Below are positions 10,151 through 23,739 of a stretch of DNA of 64,000 bases, one piece after another. The notes beneath the pieces were generated by a model, which saw nothing but the letters and a program-made list of their open reading frames with translations, made no database searches and was not told the DNA's origin. The DNA comes from Tenebrio molitor (lineage: Eukaryota > Arthropoda > Insecta > Coleoptera > Tenebrionidae), in contig NC_091052.1 of NCBI RefSeq assembly GCF_963966145.1, positions 13,950,001 through 14,014,000 on the forward strand. Reading direction: 5' to 3'. The stretch's first letter is position 1. Every line of letters begins with the position of its first letter. Both the position numbers and the translations under genes were made by a program.

Positions 10151-10366
10151 AATTTTTTTTATCGGATAAATTTTTCAAGTTTACGAAAACATTTTGCTTT
10201 GACAATTTTACGAGTTGACTTTGGGCATTTTTATTCTGGTTAGGCCCCAGAGCTTTAGCTCGAGGGTTTAACCTTTGAATAAAAATGCCCAAATATCAAC
10301 GAGCAAAATTGTCTAAAGCAAAAATGTTTAAGTGAAAATTGGGAAATTTATCAGATATAAAAAATT
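10151..10366. repeat. Long fold-back hairpin
   Basis: Two arms of about 100 nt (10151-10248 and 10262-10366) are imperfect reverse complements, with a 13-nt centre. The best-matched block is 'gggcatttttattc' against 'gaataaaaatgccc'. Pairing continues outward through 'ttttgctttgacaatttt' and 'atcggataaattt', and inward through 'ggttaggccc' against 'gggtttaacc'. A fold-back MITE or a hairpin RNA source are both possible. About 80 bp upstream (10073) is a CAGGGCCGGCTCTAG end typical of hAT-type MITEs, but no matching right end was found. Confidence 0.75.
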
Positions 10367-11151
10367 AAGTCGTGCTGTTTTTGGCAAGATTAATTCCAGA
10401 ATACAAACTTTAACGTTAATTATTTATTTATAATACATACCTACAGTTATTAAAAACACATTTATTAAAAACAATTTGAGAATCTGATAGGAATAGCATG
10501 CAATTTTGACGGAGTAGTAGGACGTTTTTATCGCAATAAACATTTTTGATTGGATGAAAGCAAGCGCTCTGATTGGAAGATTTTTTTTGTTGTACCTCTG
10601 TTGAAATGATGAATTTTTAATTCGTTGTATTTTTTATAAATTTTGAAAAATATTTTAGATGAGAATCCCAAGAAATCTCGTGTTTATTTTTCCACAATTA
10701 AAGAAACCGCAAAACAATGAATCTGACCTCGGCATCTCTTGTTTTAAAAAAACAAACACTCGTGTGCGAAAAAAAAGTAGTTCCGTCTGACCTTAAGATT
10801 CCGATTTCGTTTTTATCCGAAAACCAATAAGTTTCCTTGGAAGCGTTAATAAATGACGAACCCTGTAAATCATCTCTGTTGCAAAATCCCGGTAGGTACC
10901 ACCTCCGAGGTCGAAACCGGTCGCAAACAAATTAAGCCAACGCATGAAAACCTGCTGCATTTCAAAGCAGGAATTATGTAATTCGTGCAGGAAAAAGCGC
11001 ACCGTACTAGCGCCCGGAGCGCAAAACTGTTCGATGGGTACTCGTCGGGCGACAATAGACGCCGACCAGAATTGAACGTATCAATAACTGGCATAAAAAG
11101 TGGCGGTTCCGGTAGACAAATGTCAAAAAGTGGTCCGCGGAACACAACTGG

Positions 11152-11267
11152 ATGGCAGCTGTGGCCCGGCTCGTGCCGTGCGGGACTCACCTGGCCCTCC
11201 TGTTCGTGGTACTCCAGGTGATCAGCACCTGCCGCACCGCGACCCAACACTTCGGCGTGAATTTGAG
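11152..11267 (+). CDS. Candidate first coding exon with signal peptide
   Basis: An ATG at 11152 is the first in its frame after a TAG at 11113. It opens a GC-rich stretch with coding-like codon choice: MAAVARLVPCGTHLALLFVV, then about 19 further residues (LQVISTC...HFGVNLR). A short N-region, a hydrophobic core and a small/polar cleavage region (near STC-R-TA) make a good secretory signal peptide. The frame then meets GT (AG|GTTTGT at 11267/11268), and the genomic frame stops soon after, at TGA 11281. Alternative donors are CAG|GTGATC (after 11217) and GGC|GTGAAT (after 11256). I do not recognise the protein. It could be a small secreted peptide or the first exon of a large receptor or secreted gene whose other exons are far away. 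Confidence 0.45.
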
Positions 11268-11485
11268 GTTTGTCCCTCAATTTTGATGTTGATTAAAATG
11301 CGTTTCGTGGATGAAGGACGTCCCATTCTCCGGAAGAGATCTCTCGACTTGCAGAAAATCCAGGAGATCTTCTCCTAGGCGAGATCTCTCTGCGGATCTG
11401 TTTGAGTACTTAATCTGGTTATAAGTACCGACACCCAGTGCTAATGAATTGTGTGGTCGCTTACACAACGCCACCTGTCTTTCAG

Positions 11486-11567
11486 CTGCGCATCTACCTG
11501 TGCACCTGGATTCCTTCGGAGCGCCTTCTGCCGCATCCTTAGACTTGACTTCTTTTACGAGGACTAA
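11486..11567 (+). CDS. Candidate second exon of a small secreted protein
   Basis: A pyrimidine-rich acceptor (acctgtctttcag, AG at 11484-11485) lies 217 bp after the donor at 11267. Joined in the phase left by that donor, the exon encodes a 27-residue Cys-containing tail (residues such as CASTC and FCRIL) and ends at TAA 11565-11567. AATAAA follows at 11656. The other two frames are also open here for 18 and 37 codons, and the alternative upstream donors would select another frame, so the exact product is uncertain. The exon could also be a chance acceptor. Confidence 0.22.
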
Positions 11568-11655
11568 TCAAGTGCAGCGAGAGATTGTCATTTGCACATA
11601 AAGAAAACGCGCCGAAGCATTTATTAATGTCACAACACGTTCTTTTTTTAATAAC

Positions 11656-11661
11656 AATAAA
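11656..11661 (+). terminator. Possible poly(A) signal
   Basis: AATAAA lies 89 bp beyond the stop codon of the candidate two-exon gene at 11152-11567. Such hexamers are common in A/T-rich DNA, so it only supports the model weakly. Confidence 0.2.
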
Positions 11662-14600
11662 CTGGAAATATATCTTGCTGTCCGCTAGTTATCACCCTGT
11701 CACTCGTTTCCTTTTGTTTCTACCATGTATTTCTTGTCGCGTCTTGTACTCATTTATAAACAACAATCATTACCGACCTCGGCTAAAAACCATGATTTTT
11801 CTATAGCTCCTCTCTCAATTTGTCCACGATTTATCAAGCCACCGGTGCATCGCGATTTGCATTTGTTTCAAAAAAAATTGAGCTGCCGAGTACAAGCGCG
11901 CATTGTCTTGTTGATGGGAGAGCTTCTCGGAAGCTACAAATCGCGTTTTTTTGGTGATTTCGAAGAAAAAATCTTCACCGTTGCGATTAAAATATTTGTC
12001 GAGGAAGTGATACGCTAGGTCCATCTTCGAGTGAATAATGAATAGGCCTGTACAGTTATAAAGGCACCAAAAAAGACAAATAGCGTTCCAATTAGTTGCT
12101 AATTATTATTCAGAATTTTACAGATGGTACATGGTAGACCCGGTGGGAGTCCGCTGGAAATTCGCCTAGGTAATCATTATATTTAACAAATGTCCCGCGA
12201 CCGAGATACTCTCCGATAAAGCTTGTTATTGAAAGATGAAGAAAGCAGATACAAAGCAACATATTAATTGGCATCTCTTTTGTGTGGTCCACCTTGCGGT
12301 TTTCCACGTTTCGACAAAAAATGCAAATTCCGTAATAAAATTTGTAAGATTTTTTATCGAACAACAGGATGACAACACGATTTTACGATCCTTCTAAAAC
12401 AATAATTAATTCATAATATTGTTAAATCTAACTGTTAGATTCGCAAACATTTGCCGTTATTTATTAATGAGTGAGTGAAACGTTATTATTTTTATATTTG
12501 TGATTGTGTTGACTTAATAACATCCGCGTTACGAATATAGACAGGCATGTGATGATGTAGATGTAATTGCAATTTTGCACCGGTGCCCCATCTCGCACTA
12601 GCGTCGACGATTCCAGACGCCTTTCCGGTAGCGCGAACTAGTTGTGGAATCGGTGCCGCCTACCAGTACTGGCGCAAGAACTCTTTCGCCCCGATGCAGC
12701 AATAACTTACAAATAAAATATGCAATAAATATCTATTTGCATTTGTTCGATAATAAATCAATTAAGCTGTTGGCGGAAAAAAGCTTATAATTCTATTAGA
12801 ACGCCACTCCCCTTGTCAAGAAATGAACATTTTCACCTGATGGTGTAAATACGCTGTATAATTATCCGGATGATAAATATCCGCGTTAGATTTATGGTCA
12901 GATGTGCAGGTAATAGCAGCGCTTGGATCGACAGGAAAAGTCTTCGGTTTGGAAAAATTGTCATTGGGAACACGTCCACCGCCATTAACAACGCTCTGTG
13001 TATTTTACAGTACAAGGAAACGCTGCCGATATGAATATTTGAACATTCCGCGATCTGCTTCTAATTATAGAATTAAGGAAGTCTGATCCTATATCGAGCG
13101 TCACAAGTGAGGTCACTCCTGTCGGACGGTTCCTGAGGTCGTCCTCGATTACCACCAAGGATAATTAGCATATTAGGTGCGAATGCGCAGTGACAGGACG
13201 TGCAAAAAGTCCCGACTCGTCAAATTAATAAACGCGCTGTAATTACAAGGATCCATTAATTGCTTGAACCGGGGGTCAAGCGATTTTAATGCCCGCCAAG
13301 GTGAGGTCTACGTGCGCAATCAACCACCGCAAAAGTTTCGGTCCAGCAGGAGGAGGCGCGCCCCGACACGACAATCTTCAATTGAATTCCTGCAAATCGC
13401 CTAAACGTTGTTCCTGCTGCGTGCGATGGGCTTTTTGTCCTGATCCGACAGGTTCAATTAGTGGAGAATAAGTCGTAAAGAAGCTGAGTCAGTTTTTGTG
13501 TTTTAATAATCTCCATCTGAAAGAGTTGGCGAATGAGGAGCGAGCAATCGTCGATTTGTTCTTCGTCCAGGTTTGATTGATACTTAGTGTAAGCGTTCGT
13601 TACTTAACTGTAAATAATTGAGCGTGTGTTGCTCAAGTAAGTCACAAGAATGGGAAATGTCATGAAAAGTTGTAGTTGGAGGTATCGCTCGATTGATCTA
13701 AATATTTCAAGTATTTATTTAATTATGAAAATCACGCGGCGGAGTTTTCTAATGAAATATCATGGTGCCCTTATAAGGTGTTTGCCATGTTGCTCCCAAC
13801 ACCACAAGGTAAATATTTACAAGGAAAAGTAAAAGTAGGTGCTTGCTAATGTTTATAAATAATGAGGACAGCACAATATTATATCGATATCATTACTTCT
13901 GCACATTTATTGCCACCTTAATTGCTCGTTCTTGCTTATACGTGTTTACAGCCGGGAAATTGTTGGCATTGTCTGTCGGTATCTCTTACCTGTACGTCGG
14001 TCGCGATTTGTTCGAGACATGATTGATTTTATCTGCTAATCAACTGTCATTATCTATTAATGAAGTTCCACGGTCGGCCGGAAAACTCGCCGCGCTGCCG
14101 TAATTTTATGCGACGATTTTAATTGATCTTGTTTTTACGGCCGCATTTTCCAACTGTTCGTGGCGTATCTGGTTGATATTGATTGTTATCAGTCGCATTC
14201 GACGATAACACATCGACCGTTGATTGTCTGGAACAAAAGGATGGAGAGGCGCGAGACGGGGGAAGGTCAACAGAAGAAGATGCTCCGGTTGTTCTAGTTT
14301 GTGTCTGATCACTTCCTGCGATACTAAACTTGCCACTTTGGAAACTGTTCCAACATTTTCATACCTTTTGAGTGATGTAAACAAAAAAAAAAAGCGAAAA
14401 AGCTTGCTTCTAATCGATATGGAGCAACTATTCAGAAGTCAGTCGTGCAAATGTCTGTCTCGACTCTTTCTGATTTTCATTTTTGATTGGGCGACTTAGA
14501 TTTAAGAAACAAAAACTTTCAAGTATCCACGAACAGAAAATTACTTCTGCTTCTGAGTTATCGGTTCGCAAGAAGGGGAGCTTTTGGATTTAAAAAAATC

Positions 14601-15205
14601 GAAGTTTTTGATAACACAATAAAACAATACAAATTATCAAATCTCAACTGTTAAAATATATAGTTGACGCGGCGCACCAGTGGATTAGTCACGAGGTGTT
14701 CACGTGATAGTTCGTAGTGACGTCATGAAAAGACAGCAACGAGCTTTGCAACGAGACTCTGGAAGCTTGAACATTTTGGCTGCGTGCATTGAGCTACACC
14801 ATACTAACGCGCGCCCTTTAATCAATAGGAAACCATCCCCCGAAAATCACGTGAAGATCACGCCAGTTTATTAATACTCCACTGGGTCGCCGCGCCGACT
14901 ATAGCAGTAACCTAGGATAAAAAAAGTTTCTTGAAATTTTCTTCACTTCTTTCTGATCAAAAAACACTTTCTTATTTGATGGGATTAATAATTAGGTATG
15001 AATAACAGAAGATTTTTCAAATTTTGGAATTTTCGTTTCTGGTTAAAAAAAAAATTACATAAGTTTAATGACAAGAAACTACAAATTATGAGAAATTTTT
15101 TTACTTCTTGGAAAACATTGATTATTCATTGCTGAACATTGCTAGTTCCCGATAGTGTAACAGAAGCATAAATTTTTTTCCAAATCTTCTAATTATGTAT
15201 ACATA
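11662..15205. other. No gene recognised
   Basis: Non-repetitive A/T-rich sequence with short GC-richer patches near 12.6, 13.3 and 14.2 kb. At 13290 a short ATG CCC GCC AAG is followed by a donor-like GTGAGG, but four codons cannot support an exon call. No RNA gene or transposon end was seen. Confidence 0.4.
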
Positions 15206-15669
15206 CAGGGTGTTTCTGAAATAGGTGCATTAATTTTAACTGGTAATAGAACTCGTCAAAAGGAACAACTTTTCTATCTACCATTTTGCCGAAAAACGAT
15301 GTTTAATTCCAAAAATAAATTGGAGAGATTTTTCACTAAAATAGCAGTACGCCACTAAATACTGCAATGGCTAATTGAGATCAGCACTAATATGGAAAAA
15401 AACATCCATTTTCATCCAGAAAACGTGTTTTAACGCCGAAATCGAAATTCAAATAAATCTACCCGTGTAGCAAAAAATCCACTTCGTAAGAATCTGGTTG
15501 TTTCACGTTTTTAGGTAGCTTAGTTTTGCAGATATAAACGGTTTTAGGAAAATCTTTCCTATTTTTTTAAGCCGTTACGCAACGTTTTTTACCAAAATGG
15601 TAAAAGTTGTTCCTTTTGATGAGTTTTATCACCAGTTAAAATTAATGCACCTATTTCAGAAACACCCTG
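15206..15669. mobile_element. MITE, CAGGGTGTTTCTGAAAT family, copy 2
   Basis: A 464-bp element has inverted ends of about 80 bp beginning CAGGGTGTTTCTGAAAT and continuing 'aggtgcattaattttaac'. It is flanked by TA at 15204-15205 and 15670-15671. The ends match the copy at 3621-4049 for the first 35-40 bp, but the interior is unrelated, so it is a different subfamily using the same transposase-recognised ends. Non-coding. Confidence 0.9.
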
Positions 15670-15786
15670 TATGTACCTACATATCTCTTTATATTAAAAA
15701 TAAACACTCTCTTCTTACTTGCCGAATAGAAGAATAATTTTTCTCCTTTGTAACCAATCAAGTATGAGATTGTGTGATCAAACTAT

Positions 15787-16104
15787 CGGGCCTTCAAATA
15801 AATATATATTTAGAGTAGGCGTAGGAGACATTCTAATTCTTTTAACAGTGTAAAGTAATTTTTGTAGGTAACTAATTATTCTCCGGAGTTGCATAGTAAG
15901 CTTTTTCCCAATTTCATATTGTCATATTTCGTGGAGAGAGAATAGGGAGAATGCACTACAAAAATTAAAAATACATATTTTCTAATCTAATTTTATTTCG
16001 TTAAAATGTCAGGCGTTTCTTGTGTCATTTTCTACGCTGGAAAAATGTTGCAAACAATTGAATTTCCATAGGTTGCTCTAAATATAAATTTATTTGAAGG
16101 CCCG
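15787..16104. mobile_element. MITE-like element, GGGCCTTCAAATAAA ends
   Basis: The left arm 'cgggccttcaaataaa...atatttagag' (from 15787) is repeated inverted as 'ctctaaatataaatttatttgaaggcccg' (ending 16104). This gives a 318-bp non-coding unit with arms of roughly 32 bp. No convincing target-site duplication was found, so the boundaries could be off by a few bases. Confidence 0.65.
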
Positions 16105-18340
16105 TTACAACTCACTAAAAAAATTACTTCCTATCTCTTGAAACTATCCAAAATCACTTTCGGAAACAGAGGTAAATAAGAACGTCTCTATTTTTTTTTT
16201 TTGTTATTTACTCCAAATTTTAATTATGTATCAATTTTTTTTTTTAAATACTCATCTTCTGTCTGATTTCTGAAACAACAAAAATCTTTCTTATTAATTG
16301 AAGCAACATAAGCCTAAAATGCTTCTTTCTTTTTTTACAACTAAAATAGAAATTTCTTATTTACCTGGTGACACAAGATTTCGTGTTTAAAAAAGACAAA
16401 AGTCTGTTCTGCTTCTTTCAAGAAATGCCTAAACAATAGCTTCTTCTTATTTCTTCTACTCATTTGGCAATTTTAGTTTCAATTTTTTCTATTGGTGGAT
16501 TTCAATTCTCGTTTCCTAAAACAAATTTAAAACCTGGTCAAAAGCTCCGGGGTTCCCCAATTTCTGTTTTTGAAGAGAATTAACCTCCATTTTATAAAAT
16601 ACTTTGTCCTGAAAAGGGAATGGTAAATGTCAAAAGCTTTTCTTACTTTTTGGTGACCCTCTCGACATAGAATTGAAAAGTTCAAAAAGCAAAAGCTCTC
16701 ACATTCTTCTGGTTACGACCGGAAAGTGAATTCTTTTCCTGCGAAACGCTTTTAATGCGGATATTCCTTTTTAGTACTCAAGTATGAGACAAGGCACTTT
16801 ATCGATGCGGTGTCGAGGAAGTCAAAGAAATTAAGTAGCGCCAAATTCATCACAGCACACGAGAACATGTCCTGTCCTACTAAGCGAATATTAATAAGTT
16901 GGAAGAGCGAGAGTAAGCTCGTTCATTACTTCTGGTACAAGTGCGACAACTCTTCTCGTTGTACCACGAAACAAAAATCTGGATAAAAATTGAAAACACA
17001 AAGGTGAAAGTCGCCAGAAAAAAAATTGAACTGTAGGGACTTTCGCCAAATTGATGTCATAATAAGTATAAACAGTTCCGACATAATTTGGCTTATCTGA
17101 AATGCGATCTTTCGACGTTGATATTTTCTCCTCTCGGCGAGTGCAAAATATTCAGCGTATTAATTCGTGACGTCTTGGTGGACCACCTGTACGGAGGTAT
17201 TCCAAGTCTCGGTAAAAAGCCGTCTTGTTCGCTAACTGTGCCAGGAATGTCGTTACGAAGCAGTAATTGTATCCCGCACTTCTTTAAAACAAACCACGAG
17301 TCCTTGAGGACTGGAAGACTAAAGAGCTTCGTAATTTAATCCAGACGGGAAGGTGCGTGTGGGCTTACCCGCACATGAAGTGGGAGCCGGTGTCGTGGGT
17401 GGTTCAACTCGAACAAAATAACGCCGATTAAATATACAGAGCGTCGCCACAAAACCATTTAACAAATATGTACTGCGACGCGCCCACTCTCCCCCCAATC
17501 AATTATCCCGCAGAGGGAGATTCCACAAATGAAGAAATCGAGACACCTGATTCGGCGACGACGTCTCGAGCCCGGAAAATTTCCGCCTGGTACAAAATAA
17601 CATTTTATCGGATTTAATTCCGGTAGGCCCGGAACCAAGTTAGTACGACACCTCATCTACATGCAAATGAGATAATGTTTGGTTACGGTAGAATAGAATA
17701 ACCTTCCACTCCTGAATACATTGATGTGTTGGCAATTTACTGAACAAAGACGAGGAGGCTACGTGAGCATATTTTTGCGAAAACAACCGAACGCGGGAGT
17801 TTTCACGGCAAAGGAAAAATCGACAAACTGCACGGTTTTCTTTGTCTTTGACCTTTATTTTCGGAGATTGTCCGGCTGCTAATTGCGGCCCGTTTTAAAA
17901 AGATAATTGGCTGAACCGCTCTCCGATGACATAGAATAATTTAAATCTAGTTGAAGTCATGATGATATTAGCAACGCAGAAACCTTGGCAATCCCATTTT
18001 CAGTAATAAAATATGATGTTATTAAGAACATGCACCTACTTTCTTTCGCATCACACTGTAATTTATTGTCTTCGTGATGGCTTCTTTCAATTATTCTATG
18101 TAGACTCGCAGAAATTGGAATATTTGGGAAACAGACTGTGAATTATTTATTCACCGGTACGGATATCAACGGCGAACGACGCCAGAATAATAAATTTAAT
18201 AATTTTGTAACATTTAACCATCCACAAGATAATCTTCATTTCGCGAAATTGCTGATTTTATAACTGATGCTGATTAAATCACGCCACAAATCAAAAACCA
18301 CACTCGTGTTATTTCATATTTTGCTTTAAAACTAATAAAA
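16105..18340. other. No gene recognised
   Basis: A/T-rich sequence with long T runs (16190-16250) and no supported exon. An 83-codon frame at 17088-17339 has no recognisable features. Confidence 0.4.
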
Positions 18341-18344
18341 AACA

Positions 18345-19095
18345 TCCTCCAAGCTCATATTTTATTTACTAATCAAAAACATGTTTCAAACTCATATTTT
18401 ATTTAACTATCAAATAGTCTCCATTTATAGTTAATTCACGTCAAACCAATTTTCTTGGTGTACCACTTTTACATTTTATTTAACTATCAAACAATCTCCA
18501 TGTAATTAATTCAACAAAAAATAGTTTCAATTCTTTTGTAGTACCTACCTTCCAGTTGTTAACGTTGAAAGTCTTTCTCTACCACAGAATAGTCAAAACC
18601 CTCCTTCATTCATATTTTACTTAACTATCAAATAGTCTCTATGTTTAATTCACAGAAAATATAGAGGTCTTCGGTGTCTCACTCTCATTTTAACTTTTTC
18701 TACAAACTCCACGTGGTTCAACAACTGATTCTTCTAGCTTATTTAACAATTTTTCTTAACTATCACATACGAACCTATCCAGAATATGAATAATACCATT
18801 TAACTTTCCACGAGATAATACATTTCCACAATTTCACAAATAAAAAGGATCAGGTAACTCTTTAACTTTTTTTTTTCATACAGGAGTCAAAAACTCCTTT
18901 CACGCGTTAACAATTTCCTCTATTTATAGTTAATCAACCAACAGAAAACGGAACTTTTTACAGCTAGTTGGCATCTTTAACTAGTGTAATTATAATTATT
19001 GTTGTGCAGACGTATCAACGATAATAGATCCAATAGGTACCACTGGGTACCACTTAATTGTCAAATAATTCAATTTATAGTTAACTCGTTCTTGT
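18345..19095. repeat. Degenerate tandem repeats ('atttaactatcaaatagtctcc')
   Basis: A phrase close to 'tcatattttatttaactatcaaatagtctccatttatagttaattca' recurs near 18391, 18466, 18610, 18890 and 19047, with a partial copy near 18353. The spacing is irregular (about 75-280 bp). Copies differ by many substitutions and small gaps, which indicates an old local expansion. No coding function is visible. Confidence 0.6.
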
Positions 19096-22000
19096 GAATC
19101 AATTTTTGTAATTTGTAGGGAGTTTACTACGAGAGTAGTATCTACTAATAAGCAGTACCATGCTCTTCCCTCCTGCCATAAATTACTTCCTCGTCTTTAC
19201 TGCCGCTTTATAATCTTTTAAGCCATTTAACCCGATTTCGTCGACCATTAAATCGAGACATTTTTACAACAGTGTTTGTTGGTGGTCATCGGCGGTACCG
19301 CCGACAAATTCTTTTTCATTGATGATTTACGCAACTGTAAAATGGCACTCTTTGTAGCTTTTGTAAGCGTGTTGGATTTAATGATCGCACTTTATGCTGG
19401 ATGGATATTATGGTGGTATAGGAAGATAACTGATACCTGAGAATATGGTGCGCGACTATCAAGTACTGTGTAGCGGTCTTTCTTGACGTTTCCGCGTTCG
19501 TTCACTGACAGTCACATTGAATAACGTTAGTTTGTTAATAGTAATATACGAATACAATGTGGAATGCGTAATGGTAGGTACTCGATGTGGTACCAAAGTT
19601 AGAACGCGTACCCGAAGATAATATAAGAGAGATAATGTGCGCCAAGGGGAATGAAGGTTGCTTAGTACCAACCAGTAAAGTGTGGATTGCAATTGCATCT
19701 CGGTACGATGCAGTACCATTACCGACTGAGCCAGGAGAAAAATCGCTTGTACCGCAATGACAAATAATATGATCCGTGTTATGTCTGCGACTTTTGCTTC
19801 TCTTATTCATGTGGAAAAAAATAAGTGTTGTTCTCGCATGACATTGTTGTGATATCCCGCATATGACATTGAAGTTTGGTTGTATTACGCGACATGAACA
19901 CGAGCAAATAAACAAATTAGTACCGACCGAACCTCTAATTAAATTAACTTAAAAAATGTCCAGTTTCGGTCCGGCATGAGAAAACTCCGGTGAAATCTGC
20001 TTCTGATTGCTGAACGTTCCCAAGGCCTTCCCACAGTTTCTTGCCGAAGATTTCGGTAGTACCTGATTCCTAATCGCCTTGATTAGCAGCTCGCAGGATG
20101 ACCTCGGGTGTGGGTGCACCGTAGGCGGATGTTAATGCAATATCCGGCGGGAAATATCGTCCTGACGTGATTTCATTCCTCGTGAACGAAAAAAAAATCG
20201 CTTCTTTCTGGATCTCGTAAACAATTCGACCATCGTCATTGGCGAAAAATCCGATGTTTATTTGTCGTCATGCCTCTAACAGGAATCGAGCAAAAGTGAC
20301 CTCGAACCATACTGGTAAGACATAAAAAAAGATTTGGATTACGGTCTGGCGACACAATATTTTTGCATTAAATTGGCGACTATTTGCGTCGTGTTTTCAT
20401 TAGGTGTAGCGATAATTCACGGGGCCAACGGCAGGTCAGTTTTTCGACGAGGTGTCAGGATTAAAGGATTAAAGGACGAAATGGAGATGCCCCTTCGACC
20501 GTGATTTCATTCGTGACTAAGAGACAGGAGGCTGCACCCCGACGGATTTGTCATCCTTGTTTATTAACGGCATAAATAAAGCAAAAATGAATGGATGCTC
20601 TCATTTGGTGAGTAAGACTGGCAGAGGAAAATAAAAGCGCATTATCTACCTTGCGCAACAGAAATCGAGACAGATATAAAAGACACAAATAAGGCAAAGA
20701 AGTGGTCACAGAAACCTTGAAACGTGAAATGTTATTATTAATGTTTGGGAATTTTTTTTTCTGAATTTTAAAATTTTCAAAATTTGTAATTCAATCAGTT
20801 CGTGACATTTAAAACATGTCAAAGTACTGCAATTTGAACGAACATTTTCCAGCCCTTCAGATTATTCAATCTGAGCTGTCGATATACAATTTTTCAAATT
20901 TCGTTCACATTACTTTCGCACATCGTTTTTCGTTCACTGTCTTTCACTCACTGGCTTTCTGGTACCGTAATTTTAATTTTTTAGACAATATTTGGTACCC
21001 CGCCTCTTCCAGGATATCATCAATTTCCACAGAACTTTATTTATTTTGTATATTATTTTTTTCTATAGCAACAGATCCGTCTTAAAAATGTGATTTATTT
21101 TTATTTAAAATTTAAAATACAAAGTTACAGGGTCACTTTCTAAAGAGCTATCGAAGAAAAAAAATTCGCGTGAACGAAAGCTTTGCCTTCCTCACACTTA
21201 CTGTAAATAACTATTTCACATTTTTTCTCGCTCACGATCCACATAAAATCCGCTCAAGTTTTCTGATTTTTTATAGCTTTCTTCTTCTTTTTCAAAAATT
21301 TTTACTTACCATTTTTGTTCACTCACAACAATGATCTAAAAAATACTTTTGTGCATTAATTTCCTGTCAGGTTTTCTTCTACTTTCTAATTTTCTGAAAC
21401 GAAAATTTTAATCTAAATGGAAACAGAAGAAACAGAAAATCTCTTGAACACTCACGTTTCCTAATTTCTGTTTCTGACTTGCCAACTATACTTTTGTGCC
21501 AATTGACCCAAAATGTTCTTCTCCAACATGTCAGAAATTAATAGAATTTAATTTCTGAAAATCTACTTTCTATTTTTTTCCACAAGTAACAAAAATTGCA
21601 TTTTTAAAAATATATCCTGAAAATATCTCAGACTTAATTTCTTTCAAGTTCTCAGTTGTTAATTTCTAAGAACAGAACAAAATATTTTATCTACAGTACT
21701 AATTTATGTCTCCAAGGTATCAACAGGTAACATCTAAATCTATCTATCCATCTATCCATCTAAATGGTAAAAAATTAGGCCAGTCAAAAGCGAGTTGTAA
21801 GTTTTTGCTGAGGTGCTGTACTCTTTCAACACCGTAAAAAAATCCAATTTACATCCTCCTGAACTTTCCACTTATTAAACGATCGCCCATATTTGCAACA
21901 CCGTTGGCCAATTAAGCCTCCACTCGTTTCAAAAGACAATCTATTTAGGACAAGAATTTTTCGATCCCTCTCAAGTAAAAGCTTATAATAGCATCGTCAG

Positions 22001-23739
22001 TCTCCGTCGATAATTTGCCGAGATAGAGCGAATGAAGAATTTTCGTAATTTAGGTATGATGGGCATTTGACCCAGATTGTTATCTCGAGTGGGCGTCAAA
22101 CGCGTTGCAAATTACAATCAACACGTATTGCACGCCACGTCAAAAACGGTAGACGCAGAAAATGTCAAACGCTTTACAAAATAATCTCCTAATTGATAGT
22201 CATTAAATAATTAAAAATATCCAGAGTGTTACGACGTCTTAAAAACCGACAAGTCTGCTTTACCTTCGCTGTTTCACTCGAATTTAATTAAGACGCAATG
22301 ACATTACCAACAATGAAAAAACAATCTTGTATCTTTCCACAATCAGGGAAAGTCATCACGTGTATCCTTGATGTACCCAAAATTCGACCATTTTTCTGAT
22401 ATACGACCGCGTTATGCTAATAGAATTGTTTTCGTCGGTTCAATCCGGCAACTAGTTTTTCTATTTCCATTGATAAACAATCTTGTCCTTCGCGATCTGT
22501 CTAACCACCAGTTGCGAGCTGATCCCGTCGCAAAAATTCGTCCACCCACCCATCGGACATCTCTTCGTATCGGATCAAATCTGGTACGTAGGCCCGAGAA
22601 CAATGCAATAATAAATTACTAATTTACGATGATAATTGCTTGATTTCTTTATAGCAACTAATTGGGTGCTCGCATAAAAAACCAGCTCGAAAATCGTGTG
22701 GTGATGCGAGATTTCGAATTAATTCAAGAGGTACCACCTTCACCTAGTAGCACTGGTCAGAAGGTCGCGTCAACTTATCAAAACTGCTGATGGAATATTT
22801 CATTTTATTAATTAGTCGACGACCAATGACTACACCGAAATACGAAAATATCAATAAGTTGCGCTGCGTAATAGATTTTATTGATTTGTTTTTCCTTGTA
22901 AATTATTTATCGTCGCGGCGAAGAATCAAAGATTTGGAGCTGCAATTCTAGGAGGGTACAGTTTATTGATCTTTGGAACTTTCTCGTCAAAAAAAATTCT
23001 TGAGATGTGTACACTTTGATTGATCGAAACTGTTGTAACTGATCCAGTTATTTCAGTATGGTAATGTGGAACTAGTACTTGTGTAGTGAATATTAGAGGT
23101 ACGTCCTTGATGGTGCGTCATTAAATTCTTGTGCGTTTTGTACTTCTCTTGATAATAATTAGACAAAAATCCGAAAAAACTGGTCTCGTCTTTGTGATTT
23201 TACGAAAAGCTTGATCCCTCCTAAAAAGGATGCAGATGCTTCAAGCTCAATTTATTTATTAAGTTTGTACATAGAGAACATAAGAGGCGCCTACTCACGC
23301 CAGACACAATGGAAGAGAAAGCGAATCAGTTACAAATACGTTAAAGTGAGCTTGTCTTGCGTGCACCGTCTCATTTATTATGACTATCTGACACGTGTTT
23401 TATAATATAAAACACTGCATCTAATTATACTAATGGAAGCGATACCGGATTTGTTATTATTATGTATCAGGTGATGGAAACTTTGAGGGATCGTTTTAAT
23501 TCGACCGATTACACACAAGTCCTCATTGACAACTATTTGTAGAAAGTAGATTCGGGTCGGTCGTGAGTCTTACAAAATTCTTGCTATTGTTCTATTTATC
23601 GAACCTGCTGCAAATGTCGATAATCTCATTTACTCTGACGGAATCGTACCAATTCACACGCGAGCAATTCTAGTTGTACTAGTTTCAGTAAGTGACGTTC
23701 TGCCTAAATAAATATTCGTTCCTGGAAAAGTCTCATCTG
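19096..23739. other. No gene recognised
   Basis: Long stretch without supported exons. Notable small items are a perfect 16-bp palindrome TCGGCGGTACCGCCGA at 19289-19304 and a short CTAT/CCAT microsatellite at 21738-21766. A 126-codon minus-strand frame at 19535-19915 has no recognisable domain and is not called. Confidence 0.4.

Noticed and set aside
11690..11702. 'tcaccctgtcac' resembling a MITE end
   Set aside because: No inverted partner and no TA duplication nearby.
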